Assembly (NCBI GenBank): GCA_009784615.1 | Contig: WRBJ01000010.1 | Location: 1 to 53,403 of the forward strand | Length of the DNA: 53,403 nt | From: Defluviitaleaceae bacterium | Lineage (GTDB): Bacteria; Bacillota; Clostridia; Lachnospirales; WRAX01 | Reading direction: 5' to 3' | Part shown: in pieces, positions 8,638 to 16,486 of the stretch | Numbering within the stretch: the first letter of the stretch is position 1 | Layout of the letters: every line of letters starts with the position of its first letter | Translations under genes and position numbers: made by a program | Notes under the pieces: generated by a model | Seen by the model: only the letters and a program-made list of their open reading frames with translations | Databases searched by the model: none | Told to the model about the DNA's origin: nothing

Positions 8638-8773
8638 CTGGATTGCTTCGGGCTTTATATGTACTGCTTTATGCACTTGGTAGTCCTCGCAATGATGGGG
8701 AGCAGGCAGGGTTAACGTCATTGCGAGGGACGTTCCTACGATAACGAGGGAAGCGAACCCCGAAGCAATCCAG
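8638..8773. repeat. Second inverted pair of ~59-bp dispersed repeats
   Basis: Same unit as at 61-237 but arranged the other way round: the first copy (8638-8697) runs CTGGATTGCTTCGGG to CCTCGCAATGATG, the second (8716-8773) runs CGTCATTGCGAGGG to CCCCGAAGCAATCCAG. The CGTCATTGCGAGG ends are therefore on the inside here and on the outside at the first locus. It sits in a gene-free stretch (8612-9044). Confidence 0.8.
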
Positions 8774-8834
8774 CCAAGGGTAATCAACAAACACAAATAA
8801 AAAATCAGCCTGCGAAAGCTGATGAATAATGTGC

Positions 8835-8863
8835 TTGACAAATAAACCTAAGTGTGATAACAT
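8835..8863 (+). promoter_or_regulatory. Strong promoter in gene-free region
   Basis: TTGACA (8835-8840), a 17-base spacer, TAACAT (8858-8863). No open reading frame starts within the next 150 bases; instead a long hairpin follows, so it may drive a small RNA. Confidence 0.6.
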
Positions 8864-8869
8864 CTACCT

Positions 8870-8975
8870 AGGTTCTTGTGTGGAACTGGGTTTGCTTGTC
8901 GTGGTGGAGCGTCTTTGTCGGAGGTTCGCCACGACAAGCATTTTCCTTTTACCCAGTGGTCCTTTTGGCTGAAGT
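8870..8975 (+). ncRNA. Candidate structured small RNA
   Basis: Downstream of the promoter at 8835-8863, an 11-bp perfect stem GCTTGTCGTGG (8894-8904) with CCACGACAAGC (8929-8939) closes a 24-base loop, and CTGGGT (8886-8891) pairs with ACCCAG (8951-8956), GGA with TCC further out, giving a long interrupted hairpin. The signal recognition particle RNA loop sequence GGAAGGAAGCAG is absent, so it is not that RNA. A 6S-like rod is possible but not demonstrated. Ends are approximate; no clear terminator follows. Confidence 0.4.
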
Positions 8976-9044
8976 GTAAAACCATAATACACCATTTATC
9001 GAATTTTGTCAAGAACTTTTTCAAATTATTCCAAATAAAATTAG

Positions 9045-10172
9045 GTGATACCACTGTACGAAAATTTTACAAACAATTTCCATTACGAACTAACACAGGC
9101 GGGATACATTCGTTTAAACATCCCCGCCGATTTTCCATTTGGTCAAAACACAGCAATATGGGCTCGTGAAGCAGGTGCAGTAGCGTATTTTTACATAATA
9201 TATGACACCAACATTGTAGACAAACATAATTTTGACAGCATAAAAAACTATATGGACGAAGCTGTAAAAAGTGTAAAAGAACGCATTGGCGCAAGACATT
9301 CCGTTATTTTCAATATCTTCATCGGCGGTCTGGACGAATTTTTTTCGCATAAAATTAACACAACACAAGAATTTATACTAATGGAGCGTTATGATTTGTT
9401 TGCAGGTGTAAGCAAAAACTTGCACGTGCAATATAAATCTAAATCGGACATAAACACCGACAAATGTTTAAACAAAATAGAAAACGCCCTGCGCAAAATG
9501 ACAGACGGCATAATAATGCCAATGGTTTCGCAAAACCGCCCATCGCATATAGCAAAATCAATTATAAAATTCCCGTATTTCTCCGCAACTATCATAGCCA
9601 TTAATATACTAATGTTTGCGCTTATGGAACTATCAGGAGGCTCGCAAAACACCCTAAACCTGCTACGTTTCGGGGCGGCAAACTATTATCTAACCTTCGA
9701 GCATATGCAGCTTTACCGCCTTGTTACACCAATATTTTTGCATATAGGCTTTGTACACCTTTTGTTTAACACAATGTGGATTGCAATAGTAGGCATACGT
9801 GCCGAAAAATATATGGGACATTTTAAATTTTTAATACTATACCTAGCCAGCGGAATAGTAGGTGGTATTGCTATGATGTTACTGTCGCCCAATGCGGTAG
9901 GTGCGGGTGCTTCTGGTGCAATCTTCGGTATGTTTGGTGCATTGTTGGCGTTCACTTTGGTAACAAAAAAGCAAGCTGGCGACCTTTCAGCATCCACATT
10001 GGGTATGCTTATTGTGCTACAAGTGCTATTTGGCTTCGCCGCACCCGGCATATTAGGCGAGGGTATAAACATAGCAAATTCCGCCCATATAGGCGGTTTG
10101 ATAGTCGGTTTTGTGCTAGGCTTCATCTTCACAAAAATCCCGAATAAGAAAAAGACAAACAACGCAAAATAA
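9045..10172 (+). CDS. Rhomboid family intramembrane serine protease
   Basis: A 375-residue protein: a soluble N-terminal domain of about 170 residues, then six or seven membrane helices. The rhomboid catalytic pair is visible as GAGASGAIFG (nucleophile Ser in GASG) and NSAHIGG (His) in later helices; HIGFVHLLFNTMW is the conserved His/Asn helix. Cleaves membrane proteins within the bilayer; the substrate here is unknown. The likely start is GTG at 9045, but the ribosome site is weak and a start slightly downstream cannot be excluded. Confidence 0.88.
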   Translation: MIPLYENFTNNFHYELTQAGYIRLNIPADFPFGQNTAIWAREAGAVAYFYIIYDTNIVDKHNFDSIKNYMDEAVKSVKERIGARHSVIFNIFIGGLDEFFSHKINTTQEFILMERYDLFAGVSKNLHVQYKSKSDINTDKCLNKIENALRKMTDGIIMPMVSQNRPSHIAKSIIKFPYFSATIIAINILMFALMELSGGSQNTLNLLRFGAANYYLTFEHMQLYRLVTPIFLHIGFVHLLFNTMWIAIVGIRAEKYMGHFKFLILYLASGIVGGIAMMLLSPNAVGAGASGAIFGMFGALLAFTLVTKKQAGDLSASTLGMLIVLQVLFGFAAPGILGEGINIANSAHIGGLIVGFVLGFIFTKIPNKKKTNNAK

Positions 10173-10219
10173 CCGCATATGGCGAACGAACCTCGAAACA
10201 GTTAATGCAAGCCGCAATT

Positions 10220-10247
10220 GCAGGTACACAATATATTGTGCACCTGC
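10220..10247. repeat. Dispersed palindrome, core ACACAATATATTGTG
   Basis: A 28-bp near-perfect palindrome with arms GCAGGT and ACCTGC around ACACAATATATTGTG. The same core lies at 18790-18817 and 47771-47796. Confidence 0.75.
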
Positions 10248-10300
10248 CACCAAGTTTGCGGCGCAGTCATTCGCTGATTGATAGGGCGTTAGCTATAATC

Positions 10301-10330
10301 GTAGGGGCGACCTTCGGTCGCTCATTTTTT
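10301..10330 (+). terminator. Hairpin plus T-run upstream of prsW
   Basis: GCGACC-TTC-GGTCGC (10307-10321), then TCA and six T. It has the form of an intrinsic terminator for the rhomboid transcript, and lies just before the prsW ribosome site, so it may also attenuate prsW. Confidence 0.55.
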
Positions 10331-10345
10331 GCGGAGGAACAGCCT

Positions 10346-11047
10346 ATGACCCAAACCCTAATTGCACTGGCATTAGCCCCAGCATTAATTTGCCTTATAT
10401 ACATCTTTATACGTGATAAATACGAAAAAGAACCAATACGCCTGCTAATAATCGGTGTTTTAGCGGGAGCGTTAATAACCCTGCCAATAATACGCACATC
10501 GGGCTTTATCGTGGTGTTAATGCCCATAACGCTATCACAGTTTGGCGAGGCAGTTTTTACATCCTTTGCCGTAGCTGGCTTTACAGAAGAAGGCTTTAAA
10601 TTTGCCGTTTTGTTCTTTTTAATTTGGCACAACCGTAATTTGAACGAAAAGATGGACGGCATTGTTTATGCGGTGTTTATATCACTAGGTTTTGCGGCGG
10701 TAGAAAATTTTTTGTATGTGCTGCATCCACAAATGGGTGGTATGCAAACCGCACTTTCTAGGGCGTTGGTGTCTGTGCCGTCGCACGGTTTTTTTGGTGT
10801 GTTAATGGGCTATTATTTTGCAATGGCTAAATTTGAACCGCAAGCCCGTACAAAATATATTATACTAGCCTTTGTTGTGCCGTGGGCGGTTCACGGTGCA
10901 TACAATACATTATTATTATCAGGTAACACGTGGTTAATGGTTGTTTTTGTGCCATTTGTGGCTATTATGTGGTGGAACGGATTGCAAAAGATAAAAAAAC
11001 ATTTAAACGCATCACCCTTTAAAAAGAATTTGACGAAAAGTAAATAA
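10346..11047 (+). CDS. PrsW family intramembrane metalloprotease
   Basis: A 233-residue polytopic membrane protein with about seven helices. The PrsW/CPBP-like motifs are present: FTEEGFKF (EExxK type), FAAVENFLY and SHGFFGVLMGYY, then VHGAYN with further putative metal ligands. In Bacillus PrsW cleaves the anti-sigma factor RsiW; no anti-sigma gene is nearby, so the substrate here is unknown. Start at 10346 follows GCGGAGG; an in-frame extension to 10205 crosses a palindromic repeat and a hairpin and is not believed. Confidence 0.85.
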   Translation: MTQTLIALALAPALICLIYIFIRDKYEKEPIRLLIIGVLAGALITLPIIRTSGFIVVLMPITLSQFGEAVFTSFAVAGFTEEGFKFAVLFFLIWHNRNLNEKMDGIVYAVFISLGFAAVENFLYVLHPQMGGMQTALSRALVSVPSHGFFGVLMGYYFAMAKFEPQARTKYIILAFVVPWAVHGAYNTLLLSGNTWLMVVFVPFVAIMWWNGLQKIKKHLNASPFKKNLTKSK

Positions 11048-11057
11048 TATTTAGGGG

Positions 11058-11086
11058 TTGAAAACTTTTTCCATATGGTGTATAAT
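11058..11086 (+). promoter_or_regulatory. Promoter of the Nudix gene
   Basis: TTGAAA (11058-11063), a 17-base spacer and TATAAT (11081-11086), 52 bases before the chosen start. Confidence 0.7.
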
Positions 11087-11137
11087 AATTTTTATGGGTT
11101 GGGACTTGTCTGTATTTTACAATAAGAGGTTATGATT

Positions 11138-11593
11138 ATGACGGAAACTGTAAGTTGCGGCGGCGTTGTTATACACAAATCAAAAGTCCTGCTTTTGTAT
11201 AAAAATCATAGCAAAAAAGATATTGGATGGGTTTTGCCAAAGGGAACTGTCGAGGATGACGAAAACTTTCGCCAAGCCGCCCTTCGTGAAGTTTATGAAG
11301 AAACAAAGGTAAGGGCAAAAATTCTTAAATATATAGGCAAAACACAATATAACTTTAAAGGTGCTGAAGATTTTATTGACAAAACCGTGCATTGGTATCT
11401 AATGTCTGCTGGGTCGCATTTTTGTCGTCCGCAATTAGAAGAAAGTTTTGCCGACGCAGGTTTTTATAAAAAGCACGAAGCATATCATTTGCTTAAATTT
11501 AATGACGAAAAGCAAACTATGCTAAAGGCTTATGACGAGTATGAACTTTTGCGCAAGCGGGCTGAAGCTAGCAAGCAACTGCGCAAATCATAA
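11138..11593 (+). CDS. Nudix hydrolase
   Basis: A 151-residue hydrolase of nucleoside-diphosphate-linked substrates. The Nudix box reads GTVEDDENFRQAALREVYEET followed by KV, so the metal-binding REVYEE core is intact but the usual G after EET is K. Family members include RppH-, MutT- and Ap4A-hydrolase-like enzymes; which one is not decidable here. AAGAGG at 11124-11129 favours the second ATG (11138) over the one at 11132. It may be cotranscribed with the small membrane protein downstream. Confidence 0.88.
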   Translation: MTETVSCGGVVIHKSKVLLLYKNHSKKDIGWVLPKGTVEDDENFRQAALREVYEETKVRAKILKYIGKTQYNFKGAEDFIDKTVHWYLMSAGSHFCRPQLEESFADAGFYKKHEAYHLLKFNDEKQTMLKAYDEYELLRKRAEASKQLRKS

Positions 11594-11622
11594 ATATAAT
11601 TATAATTAAGAGAGGTGTGCTT

Positions 11623-11874
11623 ATGAAACTTAAAAAGTACTTTGACGACAGCTTCCCATATGTTAAATTGGGCAAGAAAAAAAGCTGTTGGAAAAATCCA
11701 GTTGTTATTGTTTTACTAATCGTTTTGGGTGCTGCACTTTTGGCGACTTTGGTTGTTGCTTTGGTTAAATGGAGCCAAAAAGACGAAGACATTTTAGACG
11801 AAGATTGGTTCTTGGATGACGATGACGATGAAGTATTTATGTTTCCGAATGATGAAGAATTGCCAGAAGCATAA
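11623..11874 (+). CDS. Small single-pass membrane protein with acidic tail
   Basis: An 83-residue protein not recognised by family. It has a basic N-terminal stretch (LGKKKSCWKNP), one membrane helix (about residues 27-50, VVIVLLIVLGAALLATLVVAL) and a strongly acidic tail with a run of five D, ending LPEA. The topology resembles small YtxH/DUF-type membrane-anchored acidic proteins. AGAGG lies seven bases before the ATG. It is followed by a strong terminator, so it ends the Nudix transcript. Confidence 0.75.
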   Translation: MKLKKYFDDSFPYVKLGKKKSCWKNPVVIVLLIVLGAALLATLVVALVKWSQKDEDILDEDWFLDDDDDEVFMFPNDEELPEA

Positions 11875-11877
11875 ACT

Positions 11878-11911
11878 GCCAAGCCCGCATTAACCTTGCG
11901 GGCTTGGCTTT
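11878..11911 (+). terminator. Intrinsic terminator
   Basis: Perfect 11-bp stem GCCAAGCCCGC (11878-11888) / GCGGGCTTGGC (11898-11908), nine-base loop, followed by TTT. Confidence 0.85.
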
Positions 11912-11955
11912 AATTAAGGGGTAACAAAAAATTACATAAATGAGGAGGCAACAAA

Positions 11956-12324
11956 ATGAAGAAATTTGTATTACCGGTTGTTTTATTGGTTTTGGGGTTA
12001 TTGGTTTTTGCGGCTTGCAATAGCTCGCAAGATGTAGACCAAAACAATCCGTTAATAGGTGCGTGGTCGTGGGACGAGGTTGCATTGGACTACACTTACA
12101 CTTTCAATGCTGACGGCACGGGTTCAAGAGGCGGCGTAATGTTTGGCTTTGAAAACTTTACGTGGTGGACAACAAATAATGATAGCCGTCTTGAACTACG
12201 CATAACCAATCCAGATGAGGGCAACCTAGCAAATCAGTCTTGGAATGTTATCCTAAACGGAAACAGCCTAACGCTAGAATCAAGACAAACTGACGAAGTT
12301 TATCATTACACAAGAGTAAACTAA
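11956..12324 (+). CDS. Small lipoprotein of unknown function
   Basis: A 122-residue exported lipoprotein: signal peptide with hydrophobic core and lipobox VFAAC (Cys 21), then a compact domain with ADGTGSRGG and a tryptophan-rich FTWWTTNN. The content resembles small lipocalin-like or DUF5640-like domains in Clostridia that begin IGAWSWDE..YTFNADGTG, but I cannot name a function. GAGGAGG precedes the ATG. A shared terminator separates it from etfA on the other strand. Confidence 0.8.
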   Translation: MKKFVLPVVLLVLGLLVFAACNSSQDVDQNNPLIGAWSWDEVALDYTYTFNADGTGSRGGVMFGFENFTWWTTNNDSRLELRITNPDEGNLANQSWNVILNGNSLTLESRQTDEVYHYTRVN

Positions 12325-12328
12325 TAAC

Positions 12329-12362
12329 AAAACGAGCGGTAAGCTAATGCGCCGCTCGTTTT
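12329..12362. terminator. Bidirectional terminator of the lysine operon and the lipoprotein gene
   Basis: Perfect 11-bp stem AAAACGAGCGG (12329-12339) / CCGCTCGTTTT (12352-12362). A- and T-rich flanks on both sides allow it to stop the plus-strand lipoprotein transcript and the ~14-kb minus-strand operon. Confidence 0.85.
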
Positions 12363-12379
12363 TATTTTATCAAAATCTA

Positions 12380-13354
12380 TTACTTTCTCAACGCCGCAAT
12401 CACTTTCGGAATAATCTTATTAGCATCACCGACTATTCCAATATCCGCCGTGTTAAAAATCGGTGCGGTTTTATCTTTGTTTATCGCAATAATAAGCGAA
12501 GATTCCTCCATCCCAGCTGTATGCTGTATAGCACCCGATATGCCTACAGCAATATAGACATCAGGCCGCACGGTTTTACCCGTTTGCCCAACCTGCACAT
12601 CTTTATTTACAAAGCCAGCATCAACAGCGGCACGGCTTGCGGCAACCTGACCACCCAAAACCTCAGCAAGTTCATTAAGTTGTGCAAAATTATCACCAAT
12701 ACCCCTACCACCTGCCACAAGCACAGCGGCTTCGGTAATTTTTTCTTTGTTCTCTTTTACTTCTGTGGTTAATAAAATCTGCACATTAGCGTCTGACGGT
12801 ACAAAATTTACATCAAAACGCATAATCTCGCCGTTTCTTTCTTCACTACATCTAGCAATCATCACACCCGGTCGCACCGTCGCCATCTGCGGGCGATGTT
12901 TAGGGCAAACAATGGTCGCCATCAAATTACCGCCAAAAGCAGGACGTGTCATCAATAACTCTTTAGTATCTTCGCAAATATCTAAAATAGTGCAATCTGC
13001 TGTAAGCCCTGTTTTAACCCTTGCGGCAATGCGCGGTGCTAAATCACGCCCAATGCTTGTTGCGCCAACCAGCACAATATCGGGTTTTTCGGCGGCAATA
13101 ACAGCACAAGCCGCCTTTGTATAGGGTTCTGTCATATAATCGCTTAAAATAGGGTCATCCACGAAGATAATACGGTCTGCGCCGTGGTTTATTAGCGTTT
13201 GCGTCAAACCTTCGATTTTATCACCCATCAACAGTGCAATAACTTGCTCGTTAGTAGTTTTTGCAAGCTCTGCCGCCTTACCGATAAGCTCTAGCGACAC
13301 GCCCATTAATATACCATCACGTTGTTCGCAAACAACCATTATATTTTTATGCAC
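12380..13354 (-). CDS. etfA: Electron transfer flavoprotein subunit alpha
   Basis: Partner of EtfB and butyryl-CoA dehydrogenase; in anaerobes the Bcd-EtfAB complex couples crotonyl-CoA reduction by NADH to ferredoxin reduction. The 324-residue protein has the N-terminal nucleotide-fold domain and the C-terminal FAD domain with GGRGIGDNFAQL, GQTGKTVRPDVYIAVGISGAIQHTAGM and the final AINKDKTAPIFNTADIGIVGD. It starts at GTG 13354 with GGTGAG upstream, overlapping etfB by eight bases. It is the last gene of the operon. Confidence 0.93.
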   Translation of the reverse strand: MHKNIMVVCEQRDGILMGVSLELIGKAAELAKTTNEQVIALLMGDKIEGLTQTLINHGADRIIFVDDPILSDYMTEPYTKAACAVIAAEKPDIVLVGATSIGRDLAPRIAARVKTGLTADCTILDICEDTKELLMTRPAFGGNLMATIVCPKHRPQMATVRPGVMIARCSEERNGEIMRFDVNFVPSDANVQILLTTEVKENKEKITEAAVLVAGGRGIGDNFAQLNELAEVLGGQVAASRAAVDAGFVNKDVQVGQTGKTVRPDVYIAVGISGAIQHTAGMEESSLIIAINKDKTAPIFNTADIGIVGDANKIIPKVIAALRK

Positions 13355-14132
13355 GCACGCTCACCGCCTTTACAATAATTTCCACCGCTTCATCTTCGCT
13401 TACTTCATACAAAATACCTTGTCTTTTGCCCTGTTTTGGGCTGGCTTTGCGTACTTGTGTCGGCGAGCCTTTAAGTCCAATATCGCTTTCATCCACATAA
13501 TCCTTTAAAGCCGCAAAATCAAGCAATTGTATCTCTTTTTCATCAAAAGCAGAAACAATGCCACCAACCGACATATAGCGTGGTTTGTTAAGGGTGGATA
13601 ATGTCGTAATCAAGCACGGTGTGGTTATTTTTATTTTTTGATACCTATCCTCAAATTGGCGTTGCACTATAAAAGCATTGTTCCCATCCTGCTTAATGCT
13701 CTGCGCATAGGTTACTTGCGGTATGCCCAAATGCTCTGCAATTTGAGGTCCAACCTGCGCTGTGTCGCCGTCTATTGCTTGCCGTCCTGCAAGGATAACA
13801 TCATATCCAATTTTTTTAATAGCTGCCGCTAATGTCTTTGATGTTGCCCAAGTATCTGCCCCACCAAAAACACGGTCAGACACCAAAAAAGCCTCATCAC
13901 AACCCATAGCCAAAGCGTGGCGCAAGGCAACTTCTGCTTGTGGTGGTCCCATAGAAACCGCAACGATACTATGCCCATATTGCTCTTTTAGCACCAGTGC
14001 CGCTTCCAAAGCGCATAAATCGTCAGGGTTAATAATGCTAGGCACACCCTCGCGTATTAATGTACCTGTGTTTGGATCAATTTTCACTTCGTTTGTATCT
14101 GGTACTTGCTTCACACAAACAATTATTTTCAT
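13347..14132 (-). CDS. etfB: Electron transfer flavoprotein subunit beta
   Basis: A 261-residue subunit that binds the second flavin or AMP at the interface with EtfA. It opens with MKIIVCVKQVPDTNEVKID, the family signature, and contains ALRHALAMGCDEAFLVSD and DGDTAQVGPQIAEHLGIPQVTY. The ATG lies directly next to the stop of the acyl-CoA dehydrogenase gene, so the two are translated in series. Bcd, EtfB and EtfA adjacency is the standard arrangement of the bifurcating complex. Confidence 0.94.
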   Translation of the reverse strand: MKIIVCVKQVPDTNEVKIDPNTGTLIREGVPSIINPDDLCALEAALVLKEQYGHSIVAVSMGPPQAEVALRHALAMGCDEAFLVSDRVFGGADTWATSKTLAAAIKKIGYDVILAGRQAIDGDTAQVGPQIAEHLGIPQVTYAQSIKQDGNNAFIVQRQFEDRYQKIKITTPCLITTLSTLNKPRYMSVGGIVSAFDEKEIQLLDFAALKDYVDESDIGLKGSPTQVRKASPKQGKRQGILYEVSEDEAVEIIVKAVSVRA

Positions 14133-15275
14133 CTAATTCACCTTCATCCCTGCCGAAATAACCATCTTTTGTACTTCCGACGTGCCTTCGTAAATTTCGG
14201 TAATTTTTGCGTCCCTCATCATACGCTCTATTGGATATTCTTTGCTATAGCCATAGCCGCCAAAAAGCTGTAGACACCTGCGGGTTACGTCACTTGCCGC
14301 CTCTGAAGCAAATAGCTTTGCCATAGCCGCTTGGCTGGAATACCGCACGCCACTATCTTTCATAACCGCCGCACGATAGGTAAGCAAGCGAGCCGCATCA
14401 ACATCCGTCTGCATATCCGCAAGCTCAAATTGTGTGTTTTGAAATTGCGATATGCGCTGACCAAATTGTTTGCGTTCTTTTACATAGGCAACCGCAACAT
14501 CAATGGCACCCTGTGCAATGCCCAATGCTTGTGCCGCAATGCCAATGCGTCCGCCGTCAAGCAAGGACATAGCCACCCTAAAGCCCTGCCCTTCTTTACC
14601 TAGCAAGTTCTCTTTTGGAACAATGCAGTTTTCCATAACAAGCTCACAGGTGTTAGACCCACGTATGCCCATCATATCCTCTTTTTTGCCAATGCTAAAG
14701 CCTGCAAAATCTTTTTCAACAATAAAAGCGGAAAGTCCACGAGTGCCAAGGCTTGCATCCGTCATTGCGATTATGATATAAACGTGTGCCGCATCGGCAT
14801 TAGTGATAAAGATTTTTGTACCATTTAAAATGTAGTTATCGCCGTCAAGCACGGCTTTTGTTTGCTGCATTGCCGCATCTGTACCCGCTTGCGGCTCTGT
14901 TAAGCCAAATGCGCCAATCCACTGACCACTTGCTAATTTTGTAAGATATTTTTCTTTTTGGGTCTGCGTGCCGTTTTCGTAAATGGGCGCAGCACAAAGG
15001 CTGGAATGTGCCGAAACTATAACGCCTGTAGCGGCGCATACCTTCGACAATTCTTCAACGCAAATGGCATATGCCAAATTATCTGCCGCACCGCCATTAT
15101 ATTCTTTTGGAAAAGCAACACCCATAAATCCATATCTAGCCAGTTTTTCAACTGTTTCATAAGGAAAACGAGCCGCCTTGTCAATTTCTGCGGCTAAGGG
15201 CAAAACCTCTTTTTTTGCAAACTCTCTAAATAATTCTTGCAATAGCAAATGCTTTCTCGATAAATTAAAATCCAT
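14133..15275 (-). CDS. bcd: Butyryl-CoA dehydrogenase (short-chain acyl-CoA dehydrogenase)
   Basis: FAD enzyme reducing crotonyl-CoA to butyryl-CoA. The 380-residue protein has the acyl-CoA dehydrogenase blocks GAFGLTEPQAGTDA, FIVEKDFAGFSIGKKEDMMGIRGS and QLFGGYGYSKEYPIERMMRDAKITEIYEGTSEVQ, the last containing the catalytic Glu region. Start at ATG 15275 follows GGAGG; a TTG immediately upstream is less likely. Position before etfBA supports a bifurcating role, where electrons from NADH split between crotonyl-CoA and ferredoxin. Confidence 0.94.
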   Translation of the reverse strand: MDFNLSRKHLLLQELFREFAKKEVLPLAAEIDKAARFPYETVEKLARYGFMGVAFPKEYNGGAADNLAYAICVEELSKVCAATGVIVSAHSSLCAAPIYENGTQTQKEKYLTKLASGQWIGAFGLTEPQAGTDAAMQQTKAVLDGDNYILNGTKIFITNADAAHVYIIIAMTDASLGTRGLSAFIVEKDFAGFSIGKKEDMMGIRGSNTCELVMENCIVPKENLLGKEGQGFRVAMSLLDGGRIGIAAQALGIAQGAIDVAVAYVKERKQFGQRISQFQNTQFELADMQTDVDAARLLTYRAAVMKDSGVRYSSQAAMAKLFASEAASDVTRRCLQLFGGYGYSKEYPIERMMRDAKITEIYEGTSEVQKMVISAGMKVN

Positions 15276-15284
15276 CAAATCCTC

Positions 15285-15701
15285 CTACTTTGGCGGCATT
15301 ACCAAAGCCTCGCCAATAATCACCTTATCGCCTTTTTGGTTGGTTACTATACATTCAAGCGTTACACGGTTTTTTTCGTTATTTTTATCAACAACAGTAC
15401 AGGTGGCTGTTATTGTATCGCCAAAATACACGGGTGCTGTAAACTTTAAATCCTGCTTCATATATATTGTGCCAGCCCCCGGCAAATGCATACCCAAAAC
15501 CGTAGAAATAAGGCTTGCGCAAAGCATGCCGTGCGCAATGCGTCCTTTAAACATAGATTGCGCCGCCGCTTGCTCATTAATATGTGCAGGGTTTAAATCT
15601 CCTGTAATACCTGCAAAACCATAAACATCGCTTTCTGAAATGGTTTTTGTAAAGCTGGCTGACTGCCCAATGCTAATTTTATCAATCGTCAAACCCATCA
15701 T
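15285..15701 (-). CDS. MaoC-type (R)-specific enoyl-CoA hydratase
   Basis: A 138-residue hot-dog-fold protein with the hydratase 2 motif: GDLNPAHIN (catalytic Asp and His four residues apart) and the following FKGRIAHGML. PhaJ-type enzymes interconvert (R)-3-hydroxybutyryl-CoA and crotonyl-CoA. It overlaps the upstream SDR gene by four bases. With that gene it would form an (R)-stereospecific route from acetoacetyl-CoA to crotonyl-CoA, in place of the usual Hbd plus crotonase, neither of which is in this operon. Two adjacent ATGs (15701, 15698) are both possible starts. Confidence 0.85.
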   Translation of the reverse strand: MMGLTIDKISIGQSASFTKTISESDVYGFAGITGDLNPAHINEQAAAQSMFKGRIAHGMLCASLISTVLGMHLPGAGTIYMKQDLKFTAPVYFGDTITATCTVVDKNNEKNRVTLECIVTNQKGDKVIIGEALVMPPK

Positions 15702-16417
15702 AGTCTCATTCCTCCGTTCACGCTTAGGTTATGCCCTGTAATATAGCTTGCGTCGTCACTTGCTAAAAATAATATTGCCTTGGCAATTTCTTCGGGTTGT
15801 CCCAAACGCCCAAGCATTGTTTGTTTTGCAAATTTGTCAAGCAAATCCTGCGGCACAGTTTTTAAAATATCCGTCATTGTATAGCCAGGAGAAATGGCGT
15901 TTACACGTACTGGCACACCCTTACGGGCAAATTCTTTTGCCCAAGTTGTGGTAAGCCCATATACGGCGGATTTTGTAGCAGCATAGTTAGCTTGACCAAT
16001 ATTGCCAAATTCTCCCACAACGGACGATATGTTGATGATAGAGCCGCCACCAGTACGCTCCATATGCGGTCCGATATAGCGGGTAAGGTTAAAAATACCC
16101 TTTAAATTAACATCCACGACCAAATCCCATTGTTCGTCCGTCATTTTTGCCGTCATAGCATCTCTAGTAACCCCCGCATTATTAACCAAAATATCAATGT
16201 TTGAAAACTTCTCAATAATCCAAGCATAAAAATCTGCACAAGCGGTGGCATCTGCCACATTTAACTTATAAGGCGTAATATTAGCCGCTTCATACACAAT
16301 TTCTGCAATATCTACCGCAATAACACTTGCGCCTTTGGCCGCAAGCATTTCTGATACACAACGACCAATACCCGCCGCCGCACCTGTTACTACTGCCAGT
16401 CTACCATCAAATCTCAT
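15698..16417 (-). CDS. SDR-family acetoacetyl-CoA reductase / 3-oxoacyl reductase
   Basis: A 239-residue short-chain dehydrogenase with the cofactor motif TGAAAGIGR, the structural NNAG and the catalytic S..YAATK (Ser, Tyr, Lys). PhaB- and FabG-type enzymes reduce 3-oxoacyl thioesters to the (R)-3-hydroxy form. Location between the lysine aminomutase genes and a MaoC-type hydratase argues for acetoacetyl-CoA as substrate (inference); FabG activity on ACP substrates cannot be excluded. GGAGGTAAT precedes the ATG. A hairpin repeat lies just upstream, at the end of kamE. Confidence 0.85.
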   Translation of the reverse strand: MRFDGRLAVVTGAAAGIGRCVSEMLAAKGASVIAVDIAEIVYEAANITPYKLNVADATACADFYAWIIEKFSNIDILVNNAGVTRDAMTAKMTDEQWDLVVDVNLKGIFNLTRYIGPHMERTGGGSIINISSVVGEFGNIGQANYAATKSAVYGLTTTWAKEFARKGVPVRVNAISPGYTMTDILKTVPQDLLDKFAKQTMLGRLGQPEEIAKAILFLASDDASYITGHNLSVNGGMRL

Positions 16418-16441
16418 TTTTATTACCTCCTTTTCTTGGCT

Positions 16442-16486
16442 AACGGCTCTCAGCCGTATCTTCTCAACCGGCTTTAACCGGTGTTG
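16442..16486. repeat. Solo double-hairpin element at the kamE 3' end
   Basis: ACGGCT-CTC-AGCCGT (16443-16457), a short AT-rich link, then ACCGG..CCGGT (16467-16482). It matches the two elements flanking the TnpA-like gene at 20079-20560, but no such gene accompanies this copy. The second hairpin encodes the last residues (PVKAG) and stop of kamE, so the element has replaced or extended that protein's end. Confidence 0.8.

Noticed and set aside
8870-8975. Signal recognition particle RNA
   Set aside because: The hairpin length was suggestive, but the conserved GGAAGGAAGCAG-type loop is missing.
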